DNA of 64,000 bases from Talpa occidentalis (Eukaryota; Chordata; Mammalia; Eulipotyphla; Talpidae), in contig NW_023601104.1 of NCBI RefSeq assembly GCF_014898055.3, forward strand, positions 39,620,210 to 39,684,209, written 5' to 3'. Under the pieces are notes generated by a model. The model had not been told where the DNA came from. It searched no databases and saw only the letters and a list, made by a program, of their open reading frames with translations. The position numbers and the translations under genes were made by a program. This document shows, piece by piece, positions 23,582 to 61,652 of this stretch (its first letter is position 1; each line of letters begins with the position of its first letter).

Positions 23582-24923
23582 GGGACTGCATCAAATTAAA
23601 GAGCTTCTGTACAGCAAAAGAGACAGTAACCAAAACAAAGAGACTCCCCACCGATTGGGAAAAAATTTTTGCACACATTAATGATAAAGGACTGATCACA
23701 AAAATCTACAAAGAGCTGATGAGACTCAACAAAAACAAAGTAAATAATCCAGTCAAAAAATGGCAAAAAAAATGGCAGAAGAGCTAAAAAGAAACTTCTC
23801 CAAAGAGGAAATGCAAATGGCCAACAGTCATATGCAAAAACCTTCACTTGTAATCTGGGAAATGCAAATCAAAACTACAATGAGATATCATCTTACACCA
23901 GTGAGAATGGCACGTATCAAAAAAAAAAAAAAAAAAACTAGCAACAACAAATGTTGGCGAGAATGTGGAGAAAAAGGACCTCTCCTGCACTGCTGGTGGG
24001 AATGCAAACTGGTCCAACCACTATGGAAAAGCTGTGTGGAGATTCCTCAGCCTGCTAAAGATGGAGCTTTATGATTCAGTAATTCCACCCCTAGGTATTT
24101 ACCCAAAGGACACAGAAACATTAATTCAAAAGGGCACCTGCACCCTTATGTTTACAGCAGCACTATTTACAACAGTGATGCTATGGAAACAACCCAAATG
24201 CCCAAAAACAGACTGGCTCAAGAAGATTATTACGTATACACAATGGAATATTACTCAGCAATAAAAAAGGTAAGCTCATGCAATCTGCAGTAACATGGAG
24301 AGCAGGAAGGGATCATGCTCAGCGAAATAAGCCAGAAAGAAAAATACCGGGGCCTCCCCGGTGGCGCAGCGGTTGAGCGCTGGGTTGCGAAACTGCGCGC
24401 AGCCTCTGCGACGCCGGTTCGATCCCCGGCTGCTCCCCGGCCACCGGAGGAGGGTCCCACATGGCGCGCAGACCTCTCCTGCCGCCCGCTGCTCCCCTCA
24501 GCAGTGTACTTCGGTCCTTCTGCCTGCTCTGCTCCCTGCTCTGGCTCTGTGAATTCTCTCACCCTCCCGCGCTTCTGACTGTGCCCAGTGCATGTATAAA
24601 CAAAACAAACAAACCAGCAAACAAATAAAAAAAAAAAAAAAAAAAAAAAAAACTAGAAGAAAAAAAAAAAAGAAAAATACCGGATGGTCTCACTCATAGC
24701 AGTAATTTAGAAAACCTAAATAAGGAACCAGGAAAAAGACTAATTACAATGAAGTAATAATCAAAATCAACAAGCAACTATAAACCAGAGACACACTGTG
24801 GGAGGGAGGAAGAAGGAGTCAGATCAAAACAAGGGGGGGTGGGAATTACATGGGGGCTATAACCAAGATGAAAATGCATACATTGTACAAAAATAAAAAA
24901 TGATGTAAAAAATGTATATAAAA
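23582..24923 (+). mobile_element. 5'-truncated L1 (ORF2 C-terminus and 3' UTR), carrying a SINE
   Basis: About 1 kb of L1 after removing the SINE at 24351. The ORF2 end is readable in pieces (tgggactgcatcaaattaaa, cttacaccagtgagaatggc, ggaatgcaaactggtccaac, cacaatggaatattactcag), broken by indels and stops. It is flanked by AAAACTAT (23574-23581, 24924-24931). Not able to move by itself. Confidence 0.88.
24351..24669 (+). repeat. tRNA-derived SINE, subtype 3-like, inside L1
   Basis: TSD AAGAAAAATACCGG (24337-24350, 24670-24683). The tail has AAAC units but lacks the CATGCCTCTAT module. Confidence 0.94.
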
Positions 24924-24931
24924 AAAACTAT

Positions 24932-26569
24932 TGGGTCTTTTATCTGCAACATCGAGTTTACAGTTCTACCTTCTAATTTATATTGAACATACCCCAGTCT
25001 TATTTCCTGGGACCCAGGGTTAAGCAATTTAAGTTTACACATCCGACAGTCTTTAATAACACCAGTCTCTTTAAAAAAAAAAAAAAAAGCTGCTGATATC
25101 TATTATACATAAACTGTTTTGATCAAATTTCTTATTAATTTGCTATAGTTTTAGCACTGGAGACAAAATATTAAGTGCATACGCCTCTGATTGCACAAAC
25201 TTTAGAGTAATGATTTCTTACTTACATGAAGAAATGTAATTCATAGCAGCCCGAGACCAACAATGTGAAGACTGCTATTTTATCAAAAACACTATATGTG
25301 TGTAGACTTTCTAAGAGAATATATATAATCATTTCTCTAGTTATTAAAAATGGCTCAACATGGGCTTTTTTTTGGTTATTGTTTTCTTTCTCCTCGATGT
25401 CATATGGATTAAAAGTAGACATTTTTATGTCTGGACCAGTATATTTTAAATACTGATGGGCAATATAGTCTTACAGGCTTATTAGCATCTTAGAATTTTG
25501 ACCCTTTCTTCTAAACATTTAGGTTATTTTGCCATCAGTTAAATGCAAAAAGTTTGCATAACATAAGATCAGAAAACAGGGAGGGTACAAGAATTTTAGA
25601 CCAAGAGCTACTTTTATAATGTGGATATGGCCTTCAAAGGTAGTCTATATCTATAGTTCAGCCTCTTCTTTCTATCTGCTTTATCACCTGTTATATAAAA
25701 ATGATTTGTAAGATCCAAATATATATATATAGCATATGACTTCTGCCAATAAATGCCTTTGCTACATGATACAAGACAACAGTAATTTTCTGATGAAGCC
25801 ACGGTTTGTACAAATGATAAATCAGCTCAAACTGAACATGTTTTTGTCCTGCTGTGATGGAAGAAAAACATAAACTGGGTCTTTCTGAACTGAAGGCTGA
25901 TTATTATATCCATTTTTAGAAGTTTGGGTGCTAACTAGTGTACTATGCTTAAAAACCATCGCAGTAAATCAAATTAGGGAAAGGGATAAAAATTAGTTCA
26001 TATGAAATGAACTTAATAAATACATAATTCTTCATGATGTTTCAGTTACCCAGGAAGGTAGAGACTACAGTATAGAAGATCAGTAAAGAAAGAACTTTCC
26101 TATTTACAGTGACACCAATGCAGACCTCAGAATCCAGGTCACTGAGGCTATAAATAGCAATAACAAGGACAAAATGTAAGCAAACAGAGGTTTCATTCTT
26201 CAGCTTTAAATTTTTCCTAAAATCTCAACATGTTTGGGGCCTCTTCTATACAAGGATTTTATCATACAACAAAAAATCTCAAATGAGTATCAACCAGACT
26301 ACAAAGCAATATAAAGGCTTAAACGAGTTCGCCAATCCTTTCATTAGGACATATAAACACTACTCTAGCTCAGTTACCTGGGTCCTTGATGCAACACTCC
26401 CCCCCATGAAATATAATTTGAGTAGTGTATGTTGGTATGCATAATGATTATGATTCTAAGAAATCTATACCTAATACATCAGAGGGGTTTTGTGGAGGCC
26501 GCTGTGAAACAAAGAATTTGAATAAACAATTATAAAATACAAAAATAAAAAAACCAGGTTATTTTTTTT
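24932..26569. other. 3' flank of HNRNPC, unique sequence
   Basis: About 1.6 kb of AT-rich DNA directly downstream of the presumed polyadenylation site, free of SINEs. A short A-run (about 25073-25088) and a (TA)n tract near 25720 are visible. No gene recognised. Confidence 0.5.
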
Positions 26570-26598
26570 CTCCAAATTCCTGGTTTAATAAGGACTTG

Positions 26599-26604
26599 TT
26601 TATT
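26599..26604 (-). promoter_or_regulatory. HNRNPC: Distal polyadenylation signal of HNRNPC
   Basis: AATAAA on the minus strand with an ATTAAA 10 nt further on (26589-26584), giving a 3' UTR of about 660 nt. I remember the human mRNA ending just after an equivalent AATAAACAAGTCC context, so this is the likely main 3' end. Confidence 0.65.
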
Positions 26605-26964
26605 TTGAGAAAAAAAGGTCCCAAACATCAGGCTGTTCACAAAAATAACCCACAGTATCAACTTTAGAAAACAAATTTTAAGACTATTACACTATTTTTC
26701 TAGAGGATGCATTTGACATGCCAACTCTCATTCACAAAAATACATTGTTACATCTGTGTTGACCATCCCCACATAAACACTCTTATGTGGGGTATAACAC
26801 ACATACCTCTAACTCAAAGCTGCTCTCAGGTGCTACTCAACTAATGAGATTGCCTTTGCAGTTAGGGAAGCAACTACCGAACTCATGTTATGAATGAAAA
26901 GAACTGTACTCCCTGCATAACAAGAGATTATTTTGGAGACAGTTGATAAAAACCATACATCCTT

Positions 26965-26970
26965 TTTATT
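26965..26970 (-). promoter_or_regulatory. HNRNPC: Proximal polyadenylation signal of HNRNPC
   Basis: AATAAA on the minus strand, about 265 nt after the stop codon. Use of this site would give a 3' UTR of roughly 290 nt. Confidence 0.6.
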
Positions 26971-27233
26971 GTTAAGTCATAAAGAGGTATCAAAATTAAA
27001 AGCAAAAAATTACAGGGTGAGACTTAACATAACTACTAGGAGCGTCAAAGGAAGTGAAAATGGGACTAGGCGCAGGGCAATATGAATTAATGAACATGGG
27101 AAGGACAAGGATGGGTAGAACAGTGAGCATGTGCTGAAGATACTAGGGGAGAGGATCTGGTGAAAATTTTGATTTTAGACAAGCGCCTAGGTAAAGAAAT
27201 AATGGGACAAGATTTCTAAACCCCACTATGTGC

Positions 27234-52944
<25,711 letters not shown>

Positions 52945-53867
52945 CTAGAAAGAAAAAAATTGCATTGAGATAAAAGGATGCTAATACAAATAAAATAGTC
53001 CTTATAAAACTTTCTTATTTTGAATCACCATGACTATCTAGAATATTATCTGTCAACATAAAGGGAGGGATCTCACACAGCAGCAAGCATATGGCTATTC
53101 AGAGTACACTAGAGTCTCAATATAATCTTATACTCAACCTCCCCTTCTTGGGTCCATTCCAGCAGTACTGGATTACCATTTCAAGGGAGGAAATACTTAT
53201 TTCATAGTCTACTCACAACACTTTCTGAGATATTAATTTCAGATGAGCCCTCTATGTTCTGAAGTTTTGAAGAGAAAGTTAGAAAACCCTAAGTGCTCTA
53301 CTATCAGTTTCTGCATGTTTTTCACATTCCCAGTCATGCCAAACCATTCCTTGCCATCTAGTAATAACTTTGCTTTCTTGCACATTACTTACATTAAAAT
53401 TCATCTCATTCATTCCCAAGGATATACAAAACCCCAAATCATGCTACAAACCATTCTTTGGTAGGCAACTGACACTCTAGCTTTCAAGTACAATTAATCT
53501 TAAGAAATGGCAATAAACAGCCAATTTAATCACTTTGGAAATATCTATTTACAGGTATTTCAACTGATTTGTCATATAGCTTAATTATCAATACCATCTT
53601 TTTTTGCAGACGCAATTTTTCACGTGATAACCTACAAAAAGCTGTTAACACTTAAAAAATACTGAATGATAATGATGATAAAACATAGCATGAATCACGA
53701 GAGAATCAGAAGAGAATATACCTTCCCCCCTCAGATTTTTTCAAAATGAAAGTAATTTTTTTGTATGTAATGGAGGGTTCGAGTCTATCATAATTACATG
53801 GAGACTCACAATAATATCCTTTTAGGTCTTCTTCAAGTGAAAAGGTTTTAGGCATTTTTTTTTTTTT

Positions 53868-54163
53868 TAAGTACTTTTATTTATTTATTTATTTATTTTG
53901 TTTTGTTTTGTTTATACATGCACTGGGTACAGTCAGAAGCACGGGAGGGTGAGAGAATTCACCAGAGCCAGAGCGGGGAGCAGAGCAGGCAGAAGGACTG
54001 AAGTACACTGCTGAGGAGAGCAGTGGGCGGCAGGAGAGGTCTGCGTGCCATATGGGACCCTCCTCAGGTGGCCGGGGAGCAGCCGGGGATCGAACCAGCG
54101 CCGCAGAGGCCGCCGGCAGCTTCGCAACCCAGCGCTCAACCGCTGCGCCACCAGGGAGGCCCA
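53868..54163 (-). repeat. tRNA-derived SINE, subtype 3-like (HNRNPC intron)
   Basis: (TTTA)n/(GTTTT)n tail without the CATGCCTCTAT module. TSD TAGGCATTTTTTTTTTTT from 53849 and 54164. Confidence 0.93.
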
Positions 54164-54592
54164 TAGGCATTTTTTTTTTTTTAGCTTTTATTTACGTACC
54201 TTTCCACTCCAACAACCAAACTTAAAACAGAGTTAAAGATGGACCACCTTAGATTCAGAGTAACATTCTTAAGGTTATTTCTCACTGGCCCCTTGAAAGC
54301 TACTAAAGAACCTCAAATCAAAAGATACCATTGTCTAGGATCTGTTATCTTTCTAATTCCTAACAGAATCATGACAAATGAATTTTCAGATTAAGTAAAT
54401 ATGTCATATAACAGATGCATAAAACAGTATAGTGTAACACTTATACATGACCACTACTATTGTGACCCTTAAAAAACAAAAAACCTGGTAATTTCACAGA
54501 AGCATACTGATTTAAAAGCTGCAACTGCTTTTTCCTAACAGTTCTGAAATTCAAGAATCTGTCTTATTTAATTTTTAAGCTCTATCTTTTTT

Positions 54593-54851
54593 TAAAGATT
54601 TATTTATTTATAGTTATACAAGCACTGGGTACAGTCAGAAGCGTGGGAGGGTGAGAGAATTCACCAGAGCCAGAGCGGGGAACAGAACAGGCAGACTGAT
54701 GAAGGACACTACTGAGGAGAGCAGCGGGTGGCAGGAGAGGTCTGCGCACCATGTGGACCCTCGCCCGGTGGCCAGGGATCGAACCGGCGCTGCAGAGGCT
54801 GCGGGCAGCTTCCCAACCCAGCACTCAATCGCTGCGCCACGTGGGAGGCCC
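54593..54851 (-). repeat. tRNA-derived SINE, subtype 2 (HNRNPC intron)
   Basis: TSD AAGCTCTATCTTTTT from 54577 and 54852. Confidence 0.93.
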
Positions 54852-54917
54852 AAGCTCTATCTTTTTAAGAGTAGTCCTGAATCTTTGTTTAAACTAAGTA
54901 ATGAAAATCACCATGCC

Positions 54918-55376
54918 GGGCCTCCCCAGTGGCACAGCGGGTTAAGCGCAGAGCTATGAAGCTGTCCTCAGCCTCTGTAGCGCAGGTTCGATTCCCGGCC
55001 AGCAAGGGAGATTCCCACATGGCGTGGCAAACCTCTCCTGCTGTCCGTCTCAGCAGTGTTTTCGGTCCTTCTGCCTGTTCTGCTCCCCGCTCTGTCTCTG
55101 GTGACTTCTCTCACCCTCCGGCGCCTCTGGCCTGTACCCCAGTTCTTGCATAAAATAAATAAATCTTTAAAAAAAAAATTCTTAAAACTCAAAAGTAAAA
55201 AATCAAACACAATAATTAGAAAAAGGGCAAAATTTTGAACACATGCTTCACTAAAGATAAACAGATGGCAAGTGAACACATAAAAAGATATTTGACACAA
55301 TTATTATAAAAATGCAAATTAAAACACAAGATATATCTATATACACCTATCAGAATGGCAAAAATAAAAGAAAAAA
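54918..55376 (+). repeat. Composite insertion: SINE (54918-55178) plus L1 ORF2 fragment (55179-55376)
   Basis: SINE with AATAAATAAATCTTT(A)n, then about 195 nt of old L1 ORF2 sequence (acagatggcaagtgaaca, aaatgcaaattaaaacac, ctatcagaatggcaaaaa) ending in poly(A). One TSD, AAAATCACCATGCC, brackets the whole composite (54904-54917, 55377-55390). Confidence 0.9.
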
Positions 55377-55829
55377 AAAATCACCATGCCAACAGCAGTT
55401 GCTTAGAATCACCAACAGCTATGCAACTTTTGAGTACTGTAAAACTTTACAACACCAAAAGGAATTAAATAATCCTGCTAAAAGCCTTAATTGGTTTCAA
55501 ATATTATTGTTGGAGATTAAGGTCTGCTATTATTAACAAGCTAGTTTTAAAGAAACAATAAATATCTGAATAGCAAGTATAGGCAAAACATTGTTGGCTT
55601 TAATGTGGATTAACTTGTAGGAAGACTGTCATTTTACATTTCACCATCATACCAAACAAGAGACACAGAACTCTGAATAGAAGAGGAATGGATTTAAATG
55701 CCTCTTCAATTTTCACAAGGATGGTAAGTACCAAACCAGATGCAGAGAAGGGAATTCATTACACAGAAATAAAACAGTGTATAAGGATTTAATTCTTTCT
55801 AGGAAGTCCATTTGAAAAGGCTGGTAGAG

Positions 55830-56097
55830 GGGCCTCCATGGTGGCACAAGGGGTTGAGCAACACACTATGAGGCAATGTGCAGCCTCTGCAGCATGAGTT
55901 CGATCCACAGCCAGCCAGGGAGCTGACCCATATGGCGCAGCAAACCTCTCCTGTCTTACCCGCTGCTCCTCTCAGCAGTGTATTTCAGTCAGTCTGCCTG
56001 TTCTGTTCCCCACTGTCTCTGGTAAATACTCTCATCCCCCGCATCTCTGGCCTGTACCCCAGCTCTTGTATGCATAAATAAATTAAAAAAAAAATAA
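55830..56097 (+). repeat. tRNA-derived SINE, subtype 1 (HNRNPC intron)
   Basis: Head GGGCCTCCATGGTGGCACAAGG. The tail is AAATAAATT(A)n with AAAAT units. Confidence 0.9.
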
Positions 56098-56270
56098 AAT
56101 AAAATAGAGAAACATCCAGTACCCAAATAAAAAATAAAGATTATCTTTGAATTTAAGGATATGATTTTATTTGCTTTATACGTGGTTTCTAAATGTCCTA
56201 TTAAAAAATCATATATTGTTAATACAAAAACAATGACCCCCAACTTCAAAAGCATACTGAAGACAAAGGA

Positions 56271-56484
56271 GGGCCTCCCCGGTGGTGCAGTAGTTGAGCG
56301 CTGGGCTGTGAAGCTGCCCACAGCGCGCAGAGACCTCTCCTGCATCGCCCGCTGCTCCCCTCAGCAGTGTACTTCATCAGTCTGCCTGTTCTGTTCCCCG
56401 CTCTGGCTCTGATGAATTCTCTTACCCTCCCGCTCTTCTGTCTGTACCCAGTGCTTGTATGTATAAATTAATCATTTAAAAAAG
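56271..56484 (+). repeat. tRNA-derived SINE, subtype 2, B box deleted
   Basis: The head and A box are present. About 65 nt including the B box is missing (join near 56321). Confidence 0.88.
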
Positions 56485-56539
56485 AAAAAGACAATGAAAT
56501 AATGTTCAATGTTCATACTTATGAAAAGAAATTCATCAA

Positions 56540-56865
56540 GGGCCTCCCCGGTGGCGCAGCGGTTGAGCGCTGGGTTGCGAAGCTGCCCGCAGCCTCTGCA
56601 GCGCCGGTTCAATCCCCGGCTGCTCCCTGGCCATGGGAAGAGGGTCCCACATGGCGCGCAGACCTCTCCTGCCGCCCGCTGCTCCCCTCAGCAGTGTACT
56701 TCGGTCCTTCTGCCTGCTCTGTTCCCCGCTCTGGCTCTGGTGAATTCTCTCACCCTCCCGCACTTCTGACTGTACCCAGTGCATGTATAAACAGACAAAC
56801 AAACAAACAAACAAATAAATAAAACATGCCTCTATAAAAAAAAATTAAAAAATTAAAAAAAAAAA
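56540..56865 (+). repeat. tRNA-derived SINE, subtype 3 (HNRNPC intron)
   Basis: Perfect TSD AAAAGAAATTCATCAA (56524-56539, 56866-56881). Tail (AAAC)n, ACATGCCTCTAT, then A-rich runs. Confidence 0.95.
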
Positions 56866-57184
56866 AAAAGAAATTCATCAAGATACCAACAACAGTAAAG
56901 ACAGAGAACTATTAATCCCACATTTAGGGGGATTAACATTCTCTTCAAAAATGTAACAAAGAGGCACTACCAATTAATATGTTTTTTTCACTGAACATTT
57001 AAGCATCTCCTAAGTACTAAGCACCACCAACTGAGCTACTGAAGGGAAGGAACAAAAGGAATGGATCCATCAGAGTTTACATTCTAGAGGTACCTCTACT
57101 TCAAATTTTATTGAATAGATTTCTCAAAGCTTTAAAAAAGACCAAATGGTCTCAGACCATACTTTATCTTAAGTCTGATTATTA

Positions 57185-57262
57185 AATCAGACTTTATTTA
57201 TTTATTATTTATTATTAGATCTGAATAATAGACTTTATTATTAGATCTGAAATCTCTATTAA
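57185..57262. repeat. AT-rich local repeat
   Basis: The units gactttatt and attagatctgaa recur two or three times. Confidence 0.5.
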
Positions 57263-58049
57263 GGGAGAAAATGGTGAATTCCCCAAATGCATTGCGAACT
57301 ACTGGAAAAGAATTCAAAGTCTTGGAAAAAAGCAACAGCAAAGCAGTTTTCTGAGCCTTCACATAAAAAAGCAACTAGGCAAGTGAAGCCAAAACAAAAT
57401 CCATGGTAAAGGCATACCAACAGCCAACAAGCATGGTACCGATCAATGACTATAAGAGAAGGAAAAAGCAATAAGGTGTCTACAAGACCTAGAAATTAAA
57501 TTATTCCAAAATACCTGTGTAGTTTTTACTGGGTAACAAGAACCAATTCTAAGAAATGAAGTTGAAATAGATTTTACCTGCTCTAGTAAGAGGATGAATA
57601 CAAGGGACTGTGGGGAAAATGAAGGTGCTACAGCATTTTACTCTATAAAACCTCAAAACTCAGAAGCCTTGTGTATTATCATTCCATTTTCATTATTTTT
57701 CCATCTCCCAATTCTACTCTAACTTTACTATCACTTTCTTCCATTTTAAATAATTCATCACCTAAGAGAATATCCCTAGAGAGTAGCTTTGTCCATTAAA
57801 ACCAGTCACCTATTTTTCAACCCCTAAGTTTCCCTTTCATCCCTTAGTTGGGCATCATCTATCCACATACGGGGTTTTTGAATTGTAGTTTTCCAGTCTA
57901 GGTTTTCCAGAAGTTCATACTCTTAGTACAATTTCATATATTCTTTTGCCTTCTGTATTTCCTGACACTGGAAGTTAAGCCCAAAGGCTTGATCAGACTT
58001 GTGTGACATTTTAAGACTATACATAGTAGGTACTTCTTGTGATGTCCTT

Positions 58050-58340
58050 AATGTTTCATTTTTACATTTCACTAGGTAGTATGGTGCTTTAGGTTTATCT
58101 CTGATGATACTAAGATCTCAGAAGACTAGCTTCTCAGATCTTACGTGCTAGTAACAGTTTGCCTGTGTCCCTTCTATTTTTAAGTCAGTTTTGCTGGGTA
58201 TAAAATCACTATACCCCATTTTCTTCCTTTAAATGTTACTCTCATTTACTTCTGGACAGTTTTCTGGCTGTCATGGGGTCACCCCAAAGTGTAAATCTTG
58301 CTGAAAAAGCTTTTTTTTTCTTAATGTGGGTAGCTGAGCA
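58050..58340. repeat. Possible ancient L1M fragment
   Basis: The stretch ttttgctgggtataaaatca, with ttctggctgtcatgggg, has the cast of the L1M segment at 10130-11560 but is weak. Confidence 0.3.
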
Positions 58341-58959
58341 GGTCTTTGCTTTGTCATCACTCATTAAGTCTTATTTTTTTTTTTACCCAAACAGCTCACA
58401 TATTTACAGAGCCAGGTACAAAGGTGTACCAAGAGAAAATGTGCACAAAGCAGTGATGTTTTCAGTGACATGATAGATGCTACTGATCTTGATACAGCAT
58501 AAATATGCACACCATCTCCATGCTATTCCTTACAGACCCAGCTTGGTTCTTCTCCAGTGTCTCCTCTTGGAATTGTACCTGATTTTATTGCCAGTTTTCA
58601 TCTGAATTCACTGGGGAATGGGACGATTTTATTTTTATTTCTTGGCTAGGAACAGCTTGATCCTGAAAGCCTTGAGAAGACATGGTAAGGAAGAGGTAAG
58701 CACGCACAGCGCCATGGTGGAGGGAAGGGTACTCATTCAGTCTTAACAGTTTAATGATAGAACTAGAACATACCTAAATGAGAGCTTTAAAGCTTTCTCA
58801 TGGGTCATGAAGTTTATACTCTGGAATAAGCCTGAAAGGGTACATAGGCCACGACAGTATTTCCCAACTTTCAAAATCTAGGTGCTATGAAAGGAAGAAA
58901 TGCAGACTGTTTTGAGCTGCTTAAACATCAGGACTAATAATCTTAGAGAAACACATCAA

Positions 58960-59549
58960 GGCCTTCCTGGTGGCACAACTGGTTAAGACGCAACCTATGA
59001 AGCTGTCTGCAGCCTCTGCAGCACCAGTTAGATCCCCCGGGCCAGCCAGGGAGCAACCCACATGGCACAGCAGACCTATCCTGACTCGCCCGCCGCTTCC
59101 TTGAACAGTGTATTTCAGGGCCTCCCCGGTGGCGCAGCGGTTGAGCGCTGGGTTGCGAAGCTGCCCGCGGCCTCTGCAGCGCCGGTTCGATCCCCGGCTG
59201 CTCCCCGGCCACAGGAGGAGGGTCCCACATGGCGCGCAGACCTCTCCTGCCTGCTGCTCCCCTCAGCAGTGTACTTCGCTCTGCTCTGCTCCCCGCTCTG
59301 GCTCTGGTGAATTCTCTCACCCTCCCGCGCTTCTGACTGTACCCAGTGCATGTATAAACAAAACAAACAAACAAATGAATAAATAAATAAAACATGCCTC
59401 TATTAAAAAAAAAAAAAGTGTATTTCAGTGTGCCTGCCTGTTCTGTCCCCTACTCTGTCTCTGGTGAATCCTCTCACCCCCCACACCTCTGGCCTGTACC
59501 CCAGCTCTTGTATGCATAAATAAATCTTTTAAAAAAAAAAAAAAACCCA
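58960..59549 (+). repeat. tRNA-derived SINE, subtype 1, split by a nested SINE
   Basis: Outer element 58960-59117 plus 59428-59549, joined across the inner copy at agtgtatttca. Confidence 0.9.
59118..59416 (+). repeat. tRNA-derived SINE, subtype 3, nested
   Basis: TSD AGTGTATTTCA (59107-59117, 59417-59427). Same orientation as its host. Tail ACATGCCTCTAT then (A)n. The body lacks about 10 nt (CGGTCCTTCTGC region). Confidence 0.94.
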
Positions 59550-59560
59550 CACAAAAAATA

Positions 59561-59819
59561 GGGCCTCCCCTGGTGGCGCAGTGGTTGAGCGCTGGGCTAA
59601 GAAGCTGCCCGCAGCCTCTGCAACGCCAGTTCGATCCCCGGCCGCCGGTGAGGGTCCCACATGGCGCGCAGACCTCTCCTGCCGGCCCACTGCTCCCCTC
59701 AGCAATGTATTTCGTCAGTCTGCCTGTTCTGTTCCCCGCTCTGGTGAATTCTCTCACCCTCCCGCGCTTCTGACTGTACCCAGTGCTTGTATAAATAAAT
59801 AAATAATCTTTTAAAAAAA
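59561..59819 (+). repeat. tRNA-derived SINE, subtype 2 (HNRNPC intron)
   Basis: Starts 11 bp after the tail of the preceding SINE, so three copies sit in a row. Confidence 0.92.
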
Positions 59820-60895
59820 ATCAGATATCATGTAAAAAGCAAGTTGCAAGAGGAATGAATTGTTTACATTTCATGTGGATTTTTTGTAAAATAGATTTCT
59901 AATAACTCAGCGTTCTAATTACCAGCAACTGCCACCTTCAGAGAATAACTTTTAAATGTGGGAATTATATTTAAATTAAAAAAAAAAAAACAGTAGTATG
60001 TACAGCTGTACAACACAGAACCTGGACAATGTAAAAACTTGGTACAAAAAAATGTGCTTAAGAAAAAAAAATGTGCTTAAGTCAGAAATATCAAGTATTT
60101 TGTATAGGTACTCTACTTTTGGTTAACTTTTGCTCTATATTGTCAAATTTTCTGCAATTAACTTTTTTTTACAGTAAAAGTTATCTTTTAAATCAAGCAC
60201 ATAACTCTAATACATTTGATGGAAATAAAAAAGGCCAGACTTCCAAACCAAAACATCATGAGAAAAAGCACCCAAGAAGTGAAAACTTCCTTTTCTTGAG
60301 CTACAACCTTCAGCAATGTTAATTCCTTTTGTGAACAAAACTAAAACATCTACTATTCTCTGATACCTCCCAGAATGCAGAAACTTTTATTAAGTGTTCT
60401 TATTTCTCAAGGCAATGGGTTATTGTGCATAAATTCACCCAGATTTTTCCTCTACGGAAGACTACTGGAAATATGGTTCTATTACAAAGGCTTTCACCAA
60501 AATGTCCTATCTGAGACCAGACTGCTTTCAAGAATTCTACCTGATCTCAATCTTCAAAGAAAAAACTAAGAAGAAATAAAACACTGAATACCTTGCTTTA
60601 AAGAGTTCCAGGTCTATAGGAAAAGAATAAGAAAAGTCATCATTCCTGACAGCACAGGCCATTTTAGGGACCTCAAGAGATAGATTTACCCAAAAAATAC
60701 AGGTATCAAGGGCAATCTTATGTTGAGACCTTGGTGTGGTCCCAAGAGACCATTAGTTTTATATGAGATTCCTTATGAAACAGTTCTGCAAAGCAGATTT
60801 TAAAAATCAATAGGGGCTGTACTCTTTCAATTGTGCTTATACAAAAAACTGGGCAACTTTATTGGAAATAGGCTTAATTTACAAAAATTTTTTTT

Positions 60896-61063
60896 ATTGT
60901 TTTAGTATTTTTAGATTTATTTTTATTTATGCATACAAGAGCTGGGGTGTAGGCCAGAGGTGCACGAGGATTCACCAGAGTGGGGAGCAGAATAGGTGAT
61001 CTACTGAGAGAGATAGGAGAGGCCTGCTGCCCCATGTGGGTTAGCTCTCTGGGGATGGAGAAC
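60896..61063 (-). repeat. SINE fragment, subtype 1
   Basis: 3' tail and body present (tttatgcatacaagagctgg). It stops near gctctctggggatgg, so the tRNA-like head is missing. Confidence 0.8.
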
Positions 61064-61396
61064 AAAGGGAGAAGGGACCCCAATGGTCTTTGCTGGAGGA
61101 TTATGGGTAGCATTGTTTGTGGGAGTGGTAACATACATCTAAAGAGGTATGAATCTATTCCCCTAAATCAGTGTTAAAAAACCAATGTTGCAAACTCAAT
61201 AAAAAAGTTGGTATTATGTAAAAAAGTAAAAACGTACAGCCACATTAGTGTCAGTATGTATTAGCAGTAACAGGCTGTAAACAGTGCTTTTATAAAACCA
61301 AATGTTTTGAGAATATCAAATGTACCAACACTGCTAAATAATGAATATTAATCTGCACAAAATAGTTTAAATTTTAATAATCTTATGTAATGTCTT

Positions 61397-61652
61397 TTTA
61401 AAAAAAATTTATTTATGCATACAAGAACTGGGGTACAGGCCAGAGGTGTGTGTGTGTGTGGGGAAGAGGATTCACCAGACACAAAGTGGGGAACAGAACA
61501 GGCAGACTGACTGAAATACACTGCTGAGGGGAGCAGCGGGCGAGTCAGGAGAGGTCTGCTGCACCATGTGGCCGGGGATGGAACTCATGGCGCAATGGTT
61601 GCAGATAGCTTCATAGGTTGCATCTTAACCCCTTACACCATCAGGGAGGCCC
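61397..61652 (-). repeat. tRNA-derived SINE, subtype 1 (HNRNPC intron)
   Basis: Short (GT)n in the body near 61447. Ends catcagggaggcccc. Confidence 0.9.

Noticed and set aside
23760..24264. Frames with L1 ORF2 similarity.
   Set aside because: Pieces of a 5'-truncated, frameshifted L1. Not a functional gene.
60071..60569. Two plus-strand frames of 64-83 codons.
   Set aside because: AT-rich intron sequence, no domain, no conservation evidence.
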